Below, piece by piece: positions 45,158 through 54,150 of a DNA stretch of 64,000 nt. The stretch lies in NCBI GenBank assembly GCA_949300145.1, contig CASGDA010000004.1, positions 62,001-126,000 on the forward strand, written 5' to 3'. Both the position numbers and the translations under genes were made by a program. Position 1 is the stretch's first letter. Every line of letters starts with the position of its first letter. This stretch comes from an uncultured Treponema sp. GTDB taxonomy: Bacteria > Spirochaetota > Spirochaetia > Treponematales > Treponemataceae. The notes beneath the pieces are model-generated. The model worked only from the letters and a program-made list of their open reading frames with translations. It did not search any database and had not been told where the DNA came from.

Positions 45158-45244
45158 CGTCTATTTTCTCCGGTTAAAACATACTTAAATCAAGTGATTT
45201 TTAGTATTGGAAAACGAAAACACGTAAAAGAAAATATACTGTCA

Positions 45245-45274
45245 TTGTCAAAAAAAGTAAAGAAGGTTTATAAT
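45245..45274 (+). promoter_or_regulatory. dnaA promoter (leaderless type)
   Basis: TTGTCA (45245-45250), an 18-base spacer and consensus TATAAT (45269-45274) end exactly 6 bases before the dnaA ATG at 45281. Transcription should start at or very near the ATG. No usable ribosome binding site lies downstream of the -10. Confidence 0.65.
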
Positions 45275-45280
45275 AGGCTC

Positions 45281-46759
45281 ATGTGCACTTTGGATTACAA
45301 TAAGATATGGGAAGAAGTTATAAAAAAACTGGAAAAAACCCTCGAACCGGAAGAATTCACATGGTTTAAAAATATAAAGTACAAAAATTCAAAGGACAAC
45401 ATCATAAATGTTTCCGTTTTCAATTCGTTTTCCAGAGACCAACTCATAACCAGAGGCTATAAAAATTTAATTGAAGAAAATCTGACCGAAATATCGGGAG
45501 AAAAGATAAAACTGAACATTGAAATCAGCACCGACAAAACAGACAAGCAAAAAAATAAGAAACCTGTTTCAATTTCTCCTTCACCTGAAAGCACAGATGA
45601 AAAAGACAAAACAGAAAGCCATGAAATTTCCAAAACGGAAATACAGGCTGATACAAAAAACGAAACAAGTTTCATAAAGGAAGCCAGGAAAAAAAATCCC
45701 CATCCGTCTTTAAAACCGGAATATACTTTTGATAATTTCGTTATAGGTGAAAATAATTCCTTTGCGGCAAACGTGGCTAAATCCGTGGCAGCTAATCCCG
45801 GAAAAGCTTATAATCCCCTGCTCCTTTACGGAGGTTCCGGGCTTGGTAAAACGCATCTTATGGAAGCAATCGGTAATTATGCCTGGGAGAACGGCGATTA
45901 TAAAATAGTTTATATAACAGCTGAAGATTTTCTCAACGAATTCATTGAATTCCTACAGGTACCTTTGGAGAACAAAAGCTCCCACAAAATATCCAATAAA
46001 ATGTCCGAATTCAAAAACAAATACAGAAAGGCTGATATTCTTCTGCTTGACGATATACATTTTTTCCAGGGGAAAGAAGGTATACAGGAAGAACTTTTCC
46101 ACACTTTCAACGCCCTGGACCAGGCGGGGAAGCAGATAGTCTTTACCTGCGACAGACCGGTAAACGAGCTTTCAAAATTCCAGGACAGGCTTAAATCAAG
46201 GTGTGAAAGAGGCCTCAACGTGGATTTACAGCCGCCTAATTTTGAAACGCGCTGCGCAATTCTCAGAAAAAAAACATCCAACCAGGGAATGAATATTTCC
46301 AACGATGTTATTTCTCTTATCGCTGAAAACGTTTCAACGAATATACGTGATCTCGAAGGATGCCTCACAAAGATAATAGCCTATTCAAATTTCAAAAATA
46401 CAGAGATAACAAAAGATATGGCTTATCATCTCCTTAAAGATAATTTCGGCTCCCAGCCTCAAAAAAACATCACGGTGGAAATGATACAAAAAGCTGTGGC
46501 GCAATATTTCAATATCTCTTACATAGATTTGAAAGGCAAAAAAAGAAATCAATCCCTTGTTTTTCCGCGCCATATAGCCATGTATTTATGCAGAAATCTG
46601 ACAGAGTTATCCACAACTGAAATAGGCATTGAATTCGGAGGAAGGGATCATACAACTGTCATGCACGGCTCACAAAAAATAGAGGACAGAATAAAAGCCG
46701 AACCAGCCCTTGAAAAAAGCATAATGGAGATAACCAAAAGCGTAAAAGAGCCCAAATAA
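45281..46759 (+). CDS. dnaA: Chromosomal replication initiator DnaA
   Basis: This 492-residue protein has an N-terminal interaction domain (1-85, 'KIWEEVIKKLEKTLEPEEF'), a lysine/glutamate-rich linker (90-145), an AAA+ domain with Walker A 'GGSGLGKTH' (about residue 184) and Walker B 'ILLLDDIHF' (about 255). A C-terminal DNA-binding domain carries the DnaA signature 'IGIEFGGRDHTTVMHGSQKI'. ATG at 45281 (MCTLDYNKIWEEV) is chosen because homology starts there; the open frame extends to 45194 but runs over the promoter. Initiates replication at the adjacent origin. The start has no ribosome binding site. Confidence 0.96.
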   Translation: MCTLDYNKIWEEVIKKLEKTLEPEEFTWFKNIKYKNSKDNIINVSVFNSFSRDQLITRGYKNLIEENLTEISGEKIKLNIEISTDKTDKQKNKKPVSISPSPESTDEKDKTESHEISKTEIQADTKNETSFIKEARKKNPHPSLKPEYTFDNFVIGENNSFAANVAKSVAANPGKAYNPLLLYGGSGLGKTHLMEAIGNYAWENGDYKIVYITAEDFLNEFIEFLQVPLENKSSHKISNKMSEFKNKYRKADILLLDDIHFFQGKEGIQEELFHTFNALDQAGKQIVFTCDRPVNELSKFQDRLKSRCERGLNVDLQPPNFETRCAILRKKTSNQGMNISNDVISLIAENVSTNIRDLEGCLTKIIAYSNFKNTEITKDMAYHLLKDNFGSQPQKNITVEMIQKAVAQYFNISYIDLKGKKRNQSLVFPRHIAMYLCRNLTELSTTEIGIEFGGRDHTTVMHGSQKIEDRIKAEPALEKSIMEITKSVKEPK

Positions 46760-46782
46760 ATCCAATCCTGATAATCTTTTAT

Positions 46783-46987
46783 TGTGGAATTTTATGTGGA
46801 TTATATGATAAAATACTGTGTAAAATATGTTGAAAAACAAGGATGCTGTTGAAACTGTGTATAAAACTAATTTACAATCCACAGGAAATCTGAGCTTAAA
46901 TTCTTTCAAGATAAAGACTTAAAAAGTTTTTCAGATATTCACAGACTATATATTATTACTATTTATTTATATATATATAATAATAAA
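46783..46987. other. oriC: Predicted replication origin (oriC): DnaA boxes and AT-rich unwinding region
   Basis: The 249-base dnaA-dnaN gap contains TGTGTATAA (46856-46864, exact reverse of TTATACACA) and near matches TGTGGATTA (46795), TGTGTAAAA (46817), CAATCCACA (46875) and ATATTCACA (46935). A nearly pure AT stretch (46947-46986, many TA steps) follows. A perfect TTATCCACA also occurs inside dnaA at 46607. Gene orientation changes here: gyrA-gyrB run left, dnaA-dnaN-recF right. Together this fits a bacterial origin. Confidence 0.7.
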
Positions 46988-47008
46988 GGAAAAGACGGAG
47001 GATAAAAC

Positions 47009-48112
47009 ATGAACTTTAATTTCGATAGAGACGCTCTCTTAAAAGAAATATCAATAGCGCAGGAAATTATTTCAACGAAAAATGCCATATCGATATTATC
47101 GAATGTTTTTCTTGAAGCTTCAAACGGAACCTTGAAAATAAAAGCCACAGACATAAAAATGAATTTTGAAACTTCAATACCTGTTGAAGTAATAGAACCC
47201 GGTTTTGTAACTGTTTTCTGTGACAAATTTTCCAGCATCCTTTCTTCCCTGCCTTCAGGGGAGATAAATTTTTCGCAGGACAATATAAGGGTGAATATAC
47301 GGCCCACCGCTAAAAAGGCGAATTTCCAGCTGAAAAGCATAGCAGGAGATAAATTTCCCGAATCAATTTCCGCTGAAAATGTTTCTTTCTTTGACATACC
47401 TGCCAAAACCCTGAAAAAAATGATAAATCAGACAATCTTCTCTGTTTCCGATGATGATTTGCGTTATTTCATGAATGGCGTTTACATGGAAAAGGATGAA
47501 AAAACCCTGAAAATGGTTGCGACAGACGGAAGGCGTCTTGCCTTTATTTCTTCAGAGCAGGACTATGTGCTTCCAGACTTCAAAGGTTCCATTATTCCCA
47601 CAAAGATACTGAATATAGTTTCAAAGCGTGCTCCTGATGAAGGGCCTGTATCAATAGGAATAACCGATAAAAACATATTTTTCAGATTCGGAAACTATGA
47701 GTTTTCTTCCCTTCTCATAGACGGTCAGTTCCCGAATTACAGCCGCGTAATTCCTGAATCCCAGGCTTATTCTTTCCAGGTTGAAAGAAAAGAGCTGGTT
47801 GAAGCTTTGAAGCGAGTCGCCCTCCTTGTAGAGCAGAAATCAAGGCGTGTTTATCTCAATGTTTCGTCCGGAACCCTTACGATAAGTTCCCAGGAAACGG
47901 AAATAGGTGCCGCCAATGAGGAAATTCCATGCCGTTATGACGGGGAAAACATAACGATTGCAATAAATTATGTTTATCTTGAAGAGCCTATAAAAGTTAT
48001 AGACACAGACACTCTCAAAATAGAATTCACTGAATCCATGAAGGCTATAACTTTGAAGTCTGAACCTGAGGAAAATTTCTTCCACATAATTATGCCGATG
48101 CAAATGGAATAA
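47009..48112 (+). CDS. dnaN: DNA polymerase III sliding clamp (beta)
   Basis: This 367-residue three-domain clamp is full family length. Landmarks are 'FNFDRDALLKEISIAQEIIS' at the start, 'ATDGRRLAFIS' in domain 2, 'LIDGQFPNYSRVIP' and the C-terminal 'EENFFHIIMPMQME', close to the usual 'MPMR' end. The dimeric ring tethers polymerase to DNA. ACGGAGG precedes ATG at 47009. The 8-base gap to recF indicates an operon. Confidence 0.97.
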   Translation: MNFNFDRDALLKEISIAQEIISTKNAISILSNVFLEASNGTLKIKATDIKMNFETSIPVEVIEPGFVTVFCDKFSSILSSLPSGEINFSQDNIRVNIRPTAKKANFQLKSIAGDKFPESISAENVSFFDIPAKTLKKMINQTIFSVSDDDLRYFMNGVYMEKDEKTLKMVATDGRRLAFISSEQDYVLPDFKGSIIPTKILNIVSKRAPDEGPVSIGITDKNIFFRFGNYEFSSLLIDGQFPNYSRVIPESQAYSFQVERKELVEALKRVALLVEQKSRRVYLNVSSGTLTISSQETEIGAANEEIPCRYDGENITIAINYVYLEEPIKVIDTDTLKIEFTESMKAITLKSEPEENFFHIIMPMQME

Positions 48113-48120
48113 TCTGAAAC

Positions 48121-49200
48121 GTGCCCTTTCTTTCTGTTTCTTACACTAATTTCAGGAATATAAAAGACGGTACAATTGATTTCTGTTATCCCGAAATATT
48201 TTTTGTAGGTTCAAACGGACAGGGAAAGAGTAACATCCTTGAGTCGCTGTACATGTCTTCTTACGGATCTTCTTTCAGAACAAGAATGGATGCCGAAATT
48301 TCCCGTTCAGGAACAAGGGAATTTTCAATAAGAACCGTTTTCAGGGACGACAGGGAAAGAAATAATTCCTTTTCTTATTTATTCAGGAATGGAAAAAAAC
48401 GGATAGAAAAGAATTCAAGGGTAATAAATGACAGAAAGGAGCTCATTTCTGATATTCCCTGCGTTCTTTTTAACCATGACGATATGGATTTCGTGAGCGG
48501 AAGCCCCGAGCGCAGAAGGTTTTTTATAGACCAGTCGCTGTCCATGTACGACATTGACTATGTGGATATTCTGCGGAAATATAAAAAAATCCTGAAATCA
48601 CGCAATTTGATTTTGAAAGAAAAGGAGGCTTCAAAAGAAACCCTTGAAATCCTTGATTTTCAGTTTGTTTCTGCGGGACTTGAAGTCATGAATAGGCGGA
48701 AAAAGGCTGTGTGGAATTTCAACTGGATTTTTTCCAAACTGTACGGGGAGGTGAGCGGAATAGAGAACGTTTCGATAAATTATTTTCCTTCCTGGACAGG
48801 CGATTCGGTTGAGCAGATTGTTTCAAATTTACAGAGAAAACGCGGCATGGAATATGCCCTCGGAACCAGTATGTCCGGGCCTCACAGGGATAAAATTATT
48901 TTCATGAAGGATAAGACTGATTTTGTAAGTACTTCATCCATGGGACAAAGAAGACTTTTAGCCCTTCTTTTGAGGGTTTCACAAGCGGTTTTTTACACCG
49001 AACAGACTGAAAAACTTCCCGTGCTTCTCATGGACGACGTTCTTCTGGAACTTGACCCGGAAAAAAGGAAAAAATTCACTTCCGTTCTTCCGGAATATGA
49101 CCAGCTTTTTTGTACGTTTTTGCCGGGAGAGCCTTATGAAAATTACGGAAAAAGCAAAACAAAGATTTATGAAATAAAAGAAGGTTCATGGAATGGATGA
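48121..49200 (+). CDS. recF: DNA repair protein RecF
   Basis: This 359-residue SMC-like ATPase has Walker A 'VGSNGQGKSNILES' (about residue 33), signature region 'TSMSGPHRDKI' with the family 'GPHRDD' equivalent, 'STSSMGQRRLLALLLR' and Walker B 'VLLMDDVLLELDP'. It loads RecA at gaps with RecO/RecR. Start is GTG at 48121 without strong ribosome binding site, 8 bases after dnaN, so translation may be coupled. The end overlaps the dciA start by 8 bases. Confidence 0.95.
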   Translation: MPFLSVSYTNFRNIKDGTIDFCYPEIFFVGSNGQGKSNILESLYMSSYGSSFRTRMDAEISRSGTREFSIRTVFRDDRERNNSFSYLFRNGKKRIEKNSRVINDRKELISDIPCVLFNHDDMDFVSGSPERRRFFIDQSLSMYDIDYVDILRKYKKILKSRNLILKEKEASKETLEILDFQFVSAGLEVMNRRKKAVWNFNWIFSKLYGEVSGIENVSINYFPSWTGDSVEQIVSNLQRKRGMEYALGTSMSGPHRDKIIFMKDKTDFVSTSSMGQRRLLALLLRVSQAVFYTEQTEKLPVLLMDDVLLELDPEKRKKFTSVLPEYDQLFCTFLPGEPYENYGKSKTKIYEIKEGSWNG

Positions 49201-49696
49201 TAAATGCAAAAAAGCATCTGAATTTTTAAAAATCCTTGTGGATAACATGGTCAACGAAAAAATTCTGAAAGCGGATTCCCTTCAAAAAACCTGGAAAAAT
49301 ATAGTCGGCGATAAGATTTTTTCCCATTCAAAGTTGATAGATATTTCTTCAGGAAATCTTGTCATTGAAACAGACCATCCCGGATGGAGCCAGCAGATTC
49401 TTTTCAAAAAAAATAAAATCATACAGTCTGTTAATAACCTTTTTCCTGAATCAAAAGTCCGAAATATTTTCATAAGAGTAAAGTCAAAGGATAAAAATAA
49501 CCTGCTGTCTGACGAGGACGGCAGCAAAGGGGATTTTTCTTCTGAAATCAGTTACATTAAAGAAGAAGATGATGCTTTCAACAGCGAATTATGCGATTCA
49601 GTTGATGAAAAGGAAATTTTGTTTAACCAATTCCAGAAATTAAGGAAAACCCTTGAAATGAATGAATCAGGAAGCAAAAAAGGCTTCAATTCATGA
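49193..49696 (+). CDS. dciA: DUF721/DciA family replicative-helicase loader-like protein
   Basis: This 167-residue protein has the DUF721 core in its first 95 residues ('SLQKTWKNIVGDKIFSHSKLIDISSGNLVIETDHPGW', shown here in two family stretches). An acidic, probably disordered tail follows. DciA proteins help load DnaB helicase in bacteria lacking DnaC/DnaI. Position directly behind recF, overlapping by 8 bases, is the usual spirochete and actinobacterial order. Functional equivalence here is inferred. Confidence 0.85.
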   Translation: MDDKCKKASEFLKILVDNMVNEKILKADSLQKTWKNIVGDKIFSHSKLIDISSGNLVIETDHPGWSQQILFKKNKIIQSVNNLFPESKVRNIFIRVKSKDKNNLLSDEDGSKGDFSSEISYIKEEDDAFNSELCDSVDEKEILFNQFQKLRKTLEMNESGSKKGFNS

Positions 49697-49710
49697 ACCA
49701 AATACCCGTA

Positions 49711-49739
49711 TTGACCTGAACCTAAACTATTTGTATACT
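49711..49739 (+). promoter_or_regulatory. rpmH promoter
   Basis: TTGACC (49711-49716), a 17-base spacer and TATACT (49734-49739) lie about 115 bases before the rpmH ATG. This leader is long for so short a gene; I saw no hairpin in it. Confidence 0.6.
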
Positions 49740-49854
49740 GTATTCCCTGATTTTACGGATTTTTCTTTTTATTATTTTTTATTTTGAAAATACTTGAACC
49801 TGCTTTTGTATCTGGAATATTCAAGCGGGTTCATGCATATAAGGAGTTAATTTC

Positions 49855-50010
49855 ATGAAGAGGACTTATCAGCCCAGTAAGGTAAAACGCACCAGAAAAT
49901 TCGGATTCAGAGCCAGAATGGCGACAAGAGGGGGCAGACTTGTCTTAAAACGCCGCCGGGCAAAAGGACGCTATAAACTCACTGTTTCCGACGAAAAAAA
50001 GCCGTATTGA
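49855..50010 (+). CDS. rpmH: Ribosomal protein L34
   Basis: This 51-residue protein begins [20 protein letters not shown], the universal L34 pattern, continues with '[19 protein letters not shown]' and has a few extra C-terminal residues. AAGGAG precedes the ATG. It is followed by rnpA after 13 bases, the standard arrangement. Part of the large ribosomal subunit. Confidence 0.98.
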   Translation: MKRTYQPSKVKRTRKFGFRARMATRGGRLVLKRRRAKGRYKLTVSDEKKPY

Positions 50011-50023
50011 CACTTTATAAGTC

Positions 50024-50389
50024 TTGAAAAAATTTAGTTTTCCGAAAGCTGAGCATTTGAAAAGCCCAGCTGATATTCAAGCTGTTTTCAGAAAAGGAAA
50101 AAAAATTACTTGCGACGGGGCAAAATTATTTGTTCTGCCGAATGGAATGGAACAAAACAGGATAGTTTTTACTTTTCCCCGGAAATATGGAAGAGCTGTT
50201 GACAGGAACAAATCAAGAAGACTGAGTAGAGAAGTTTTCCGGCTTGTAAAACCCAGGATAAAAACAGGATTTGATATGGCTCTTCTCATTTTCCCCGGAA
50301 AAGATAAATTTTCCGAAAGAGAATTCCAAATTGAAACGCTCTGCAGAAAAGCGGGTCTTTTGGAAGAGGGAATTTCCCCATGGGAATGA
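50024..50389 (+). CDS. rnpA: Ribonuclease P protein component
   Basis: This 121-residue basic protein has the RnpA motif '[19 protein letters not shown]' (RNR region) and closes with a hydrophobic '[16 protein letters not shown]'. It assists the RNA subunit in trimming tRNA 5' ends. Start is TTG at 50024, with no strong ribosome binding site, suggesting low or coupled expression after rpmH. The yidD start lies inside its last codons. Confidence 0.92.
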   Translation: MKKFSFPKAEHLKSPADIQAVFRKGKKITCDGAKLFVLPNGMEQNRIVFTFPRKYGRAVDRNKSRRLSREVFRLVKPRIKTGFDMALLIFPGKDKFSEREFQIETLCRKAGLLEEGISPWE

Positions 50390-50622
50390 AAAGAGAAAAA
50401 AAATTAAGTTTTATTGGACGCATTTTTTGTCTCATTATAAAATTTTACCGTAATTTCATTTCTCCTCTTTTTCCTCCGTCATGCAGATATTATCCGACCT
50501 GCTCGGAGTATGCTTATGAGGCCATAAGAAAATACGGGGCTGTAAAAGGTTCCTGGCTTGGTATAAAGCGTATTCTGAGATGTCATCCTTTTCATGAAGG
50601 CGGCTGCGACCCAGTACCATGA
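50380..50622 (+). CDS. yidD: YidD membrane insertion efficiency factor
   Basis: This 80-residue protein has family motifs '[20 protein letters not shown]', '[21 protein letters not shown]' and '[13 protein letters not shown]' with the conserved cysteines. An N-terminal amphipathic helix probably places it at the inner face of the cytoplasmic membrane near YidC. It overlaps rnpA by 10 bases. The second ATG (50386) is possible. Confidence 0.93.
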   Translation: MGMKREKKLSFIGRIFCLIIKFYRNFISPLFPPSCRYYPTCSEYAYEAIRKYGAVKGSWLGIKRILRCHPFHEGGCDPVP

Positions 50623-50646
50623 CAGGAAAAAAGGAGCTGCCCGGGT

Positions 50647-52470
50647 ATGGAAAAAAACACAATAATCGCCATTATTTTGTCTGCTTTAGTAATAATCGTC
50701 GGATTTTCACTTCAAAGTTATTTGTTTCCTCCGGTTGAAACACCTGCATCTGAAACCGCTTCCGGATCTGTTCAGGAAACTGACGGAAGTTCGGAAATGC
50801 AGACATCGGAAGTCACTTCATTTATAGAAGATGAGGTTGATTCCGGAATCACCGAATCGGAAGAAATTTTGGAAGAGCAGTTATATACAATTGAGACGGA
50901 TCTTGTAAAAGTTGTTTTTACAAACCGCGGAGGGGATATCGTTTCATATCTTCTGAAAGAGGAAAATTCCAACGGGGATAAAACCGATGAAAGCCTTTTT
51001 ATAGAAATGGCTGATTATACAACGGAGAAAAACAGGGCGTTTTCGCTCATGTTCGGGGATGAAAGCGGAGCTCCCGTTGATAAGATTTTCAATGTCAGAG
51101 TAATAAATGATACTTCAATAGGGTTTTATACGACGGTGAAAACAAAAGGCAGTTCCGGCACGGAAAATTCCTTTGTGCTTGCAAAGCAATATACTTTCCA
51201 TCCTGATGATTATATGTTCGAGCTTGTCGTGACAATTGACGGTGATAATAGTTTCAACGGTCTTAATTTTGGAGGCTCGGCATACACTTTAAAAACTTCG
51301 CCGCAGATAGGTCCGGAATGGGATTCAGTCCGCGATAAATATGATTACAGGCGGTTCCATTATATCCAGGACGGAAAACAGAAAAAAATCACGCTGGGGG
51401 ACGGACAGACCAGAACCGTTCAAGGAAATGTTTCCTGGGCAGGCGTTGTAGGGAAATATTTTACGCTCATAGCCGTTCCCGATTTTCCGATTCAAAAAAC
51501 TTCATATTCCACTGTAGTAAAGGGAGAGGGTAAAAACGCCGCCCAGATTTATCTCACCAGACCGGCTGTAAACGCTTCACGCAGCAGTGATGTCTGGTAT
51601 GTTTACATAGGACCGAGGACTGAAAAGGAGCTGGCCGCTTATAATGTCGCTTCAAACAACCCCTATGGTTTGAGCGGCAGGAATTTGAATCAGGCGGTTG
51701 AGAGTTCCGGTATTCTTGCCCCACTTGAAATAGTTTTGAAATGGATAATGGAGATTTTCCACAAGATTATACCCAACTGGGGTGTATCCATTCTCTTGAT
51801 GACCCTTCTTATGAGGGTGATTATATTCCCGCTGACAAGAAAAAGTTCTGAATCCACTTTGAAGATGCAGGAACTGCAGCCGAGGATGAAGGAAATTCAG
51901 GATAAGTATACAGGTAATCCCCAGAAAATGAATGAGGAAATGGCAAAGCTGTACAAAGAAACGGGATATAATCCTCTTTCTGGTTGTCTTCCGCTGTTGA
52001 TTCAGTTTCCGCTGATTTTCGCCATGTATAACCTGTTCAATAATTATTTTGAATTCCGCGGTGCGATGTTTATCCCCGGGTGGATTCCTGATTTATCCCG
52101 CGGTGATTCCGTCTATACACTCGGATTCAACCTTCCTTTCGGTATTGGAAACCAGGTCAGGCTTTTACCGATAATTTATGTGTTTTCCCAGCTGCTTTTC
52201 GGAAAAATCACACAGCCCGGCGGAATGAGCGGACAGCAGGCAAAGTCAATGAAATTCATGATGTATGGAATGCCGCTGATTTTCTTCTTTATCTTTTATA
52301 ACGCTCCGTCAGGGCTGCTTATTTACTGGATTGCCTCCAACCTCCTGACTTTGGTGCAGCAGATTATTATAAACAAGATGATTCACGGGAAAAAGGCTGA
52401 AAGCAACGGAAAGGATTCCGGCGGGAATATTTCCACCAAAGCGCCTGTAAAAAAAGCGCCGAAAAAATAA
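50647..52470 (+). CDS. yidC: Membrane protein insertase YidC
   Basis: This 607-residue protein is of the Gram-negative YidC type. It has an N-terminal membrane anchor (about 5-25), an acidic linker, a large periplasmic beta-supersandwich (about 75-350) and the conserved five-helix insertase core (about 370-560). The core has 'NWGVSILLMTLLMRVIIFPLTRKS', 'GYNPLSGCLPLLIQFPLIFAMYNLF' and 'FFIFYNAPSGLLIYWIASNLL' in order. A lysine-rich tail ends the protein and may bind ribosomes. GGAGC precedes ATG. It inserts membrane proteins alone or with Sec. Confidence 0.96.
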   Translation: MEKNTIIAIILSALVIIVGFSLQSYLFPPVETPASETASGSVQETDGSSEMQTSEVTSFIEDEVDSGITESEEILEEQLYTIETDLVKVVFTNRGGDIVSYLLKEENSNGDKTDESLFIEMADYTTEKNRAFSLMFGDESGAPVDKIFNVRVINDTSIGFYTTVKTKGSSGTENSFVLAKQYTFHPDDYMFELVVTIDGDNSFNGLNFGGSAYTLKTSPQIGPEWDSVRDKYDYRRFHYIQDGKQKKITLGDGQTRTVQGNVSWAGVVGKYFTLIAVPDFPIQKTSYSTVVKGEGKNAAQIYLTRPAVNASRSSDVWYVYIGPRTEKELAAYNVASNNPYGLSGRNLNQAVESSGILAPLEIVLKWIMEIFHKIIPNWGVSILLMTLLMRVIIFPLTRKSSESTLKMQELQPRMKEIQDKYTGNPQKMNEEMAKLYKETGYNPLSGCLPLLIQFPLIFAMYNLFNNYFEFRGAMFIPGWIPDLSRGDSVYTLGFNLPFGIGNQVRLLPIIYVFSQLLFGKITQPGGMSGQQAKSMKFMMYGMPLIFFFIFYNAPSGLLIYWIASNLLTLVQQIIINKMIHGKKAESNGKDSGGNISTKAPVKKAPKK

Positions 52471-52499
52471 AATCGTTTTTAATGACAAGGAGTAATTTT

Positions 52500-53237
52500 A
52501 TGACATACGAATTTGAAGGAAAAACAGACAAAGAAGCAATTGAAAACGCGGAACTTGAATTGGGTCTGGAAAAAGACCAGTTTGACGTAGAGATAATAGA
52601 AGTTCAAAAAAATTCGTTATTCAAGAAAGGTTTTGTGCGTATCCGTGTTCATGTGGAAAACGGCGCGGATGAAAATGCGACCCAGAAAAAATTCCCCGGC
52701 AGCGATAATAAATCTGGAGAAACGGATGTAGATTCCCGTTCTGCCGGTTCCCCAAGAATTTTTGATGATCCCCTCCCAAGGAATGATTTTGAAAAGGCGG
52801 TTGTGGACTTCGTTTCTTCCGTGATTAGAAAAATGGGATATGAAATCACAGTTGAGGTTATTTTCCGCGAAGACAAGAAGCTGGGTCTCCGGCTGGTTTC
52901 CCCCAATTTTTCGATTTTGATAGGCCGGAAGGGTAAAAATCTTGATGCCCTGCAGCTTCTTGCGAACGTTTATGCCGGGAAAATCGGGCAGGTTGATACG
53001 CGGATAATTCTGGATTCAGAAAATTACCGGATACGCAGGGAAGAAACATTGGTCCGGCTGGCTTATAACACCGCGGACAGGGTAAGGACTTCAAAGACTT
53101 CCGTTCTTCTTGAGCCGATGAATCCTTTCGAGCGTCGGCTGATACATACAAGTTTGAATGATATTGCTGATGTTGAAACCAAAAGCGAGGGAGAAGGTTT
53201 ATATAAACAGGTACGTGTCTTATACAAAGGACGCTGA
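52500..53237 (+). CDS. jag: Jag/SpoIIIJ-associated RNA-binding protein (Jag_N-KH-R3H)
   Basis: This 245-residue protein has an N-terminal Jag_N domain (1-50, 'YEFEGKTDKEAIENAELEL'), a serine-rich linker, a KH domain with the loop 'LIGRKGKNLDALQLLANVY' (about 140-160) and a final R3H domain ('RLIHTSLNDIADVETKSEGEG'). ATG at 52500 follows AAGGAG, so the longer frame (52482) is not needed. Jag proteins bind RNA and act with YidC, and affect cell envelope growth in Firmicutes. Confidence 0.93.
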   Translation: MTYEFEGKTDKEAIENAELELGLEKDQFDVEIIEVQKNSLFKKGFVRIRVHVENGADENATQKKFPGSDNKSGETDVDSRSAGSPRIFDDPLPRNDFEKAVVDFVSSVIRKMGYEITVEVIFREDKKLGLRLVSPNFSILIGRKGKNLDALQLLANVYAGKIGQVDTRIILDSENYRIRREETLVRLAYNTADRVRTSKTSVLLEPMNPFERRLIHTSLNDIADVETKSEGEGLYKQVRVLYKGR

Positions 53238-53276
53238 AATTAGGTTTCAATCTGAAAACAATATTTAGGAAGACAA

Positions 53277-54131
53277 ATGCAGAAATTTTTTATTACACTC
53301 TTTTTTGCTGTGGTTTTGTTTTCTGTAGTTGCTGAAGAACCTGTGCAGTCCGTGCAGCAGGCGGAACCACCTGTGCCGGTGGAAACGACAAAAACAAGAC
53401 AGCTGGAGGATATTTTTCCGCCGGATGTATGTGAAATCCTGAGAAAAGAAGGTAGAATTCAAAGAAGTCTTTTCAAACAGAAAGCTTTGGACTATGTGTA
53501 TCTGCCTTCCGGGAATTTGAACGAAAGTATCCGGAATTTCTGGACGGATGAAAAATGTTCATATATAAACGAGACTGTTTTTTTATTTTCCAAACCGGAT
53601 TCCGGAACTGGGGGGCAGAATTCCCCGGAAAATACGGTGGAAATTCTGGAAAATATCCTGAAATCGGTTTCTAAACTTGAAGGAATAACTTATTTTTCCA
53701 ATTCCCGCCAGGCGGAAAGGCTTTTGTACAAAAGGGTTTTTTGCGTTTCTGATGCAGAAACCAGAACCCCAGTTCCGGACCCTGTGGATAAAGATATCAA
53801 CGGACTTTCCGTTCTTGTGCTCCAGGAAGATCTGACATTCGGTGAGAATTTATACAGGTTTTCATATTTGAAAGACGGGAATCAGATAGCCCTTTTTTAT
53901 GAAAACGAGACACCGATGGAACTGATGTTCCTTGATGTTATTGATCCTAATCAGATGAAAAATGTTCTGCTTGTTGAAGATTTAGGGGATGAAATTTTGT
54001 TTTACGGATTAGTCCGTACAAATTATATCTCCTTTCCCGGATTAAAAAATAGAATAAACGCTTCCTTGTCTTCGAGGCTGGATGCCATGTATAAATGGTT
54101 TGTTTCGGCTTACGAGGATAAAGTAAACTGA
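53277..54131 (+). CDS. Exported protein, function unknown
   Basis: This 284-residue protein has a signal peptide (about 1-19, cleavage near 'SVVA|EEP') and an acidic, proline-rich stretch. A globular region of about 200 residues of mixed strands and helices follows, with a conserved-looking 'EGITYFSNSRQAERLLYK'. No lipobox. I do not recognise a domain with confidence. AGGAAG precedes the ATG. It lies between jag and the immunophilin fusion, in the same direction, which hints at envelope biology. Confidence 0.75.
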   Translation: MQKFFITLFFAVVLFSVVAEEPVQSVQQAEPPVPVETTKTRQLEDIFPPDVCEILRKEGRIQRSLFKQKALDYVYLPSGNLNESIRNFWTDEKCSYINETVFLFSKPDSGTGGQNSPENTVEILENILKSVSKLEGITYFSNSRQAERLLYKRVFCVSDAETRTPVPDPVDKDINGLSVLVLQEDLTFGENLYRFSYLKDGNQIALFYENETPMELMFLDVIDPNQMKNVLLVEDLGDEILFYGLVRTNYISFPGLKNRINASLSSRLDAMYKWFVSAYEDKVN

Positions 54132-54150
54132 CGGATAATTTGGAGTTAAT

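Noticed and set aside
45194-45280. N-terminal extension of DnaA by 29 residues
   Set aside because: The extension runs over the -35 and -10 elements, is lysine-rich without homology, and DnaA family similarity begins at 45281.
46607-46615. Perfect TTATCCACA DnaA box inside dnaA
   Set aside because: It encodes the conserved Leu-Ser-Thr part of the DnaA signature region, so it may be coincidental; not counted as part of the origin core.
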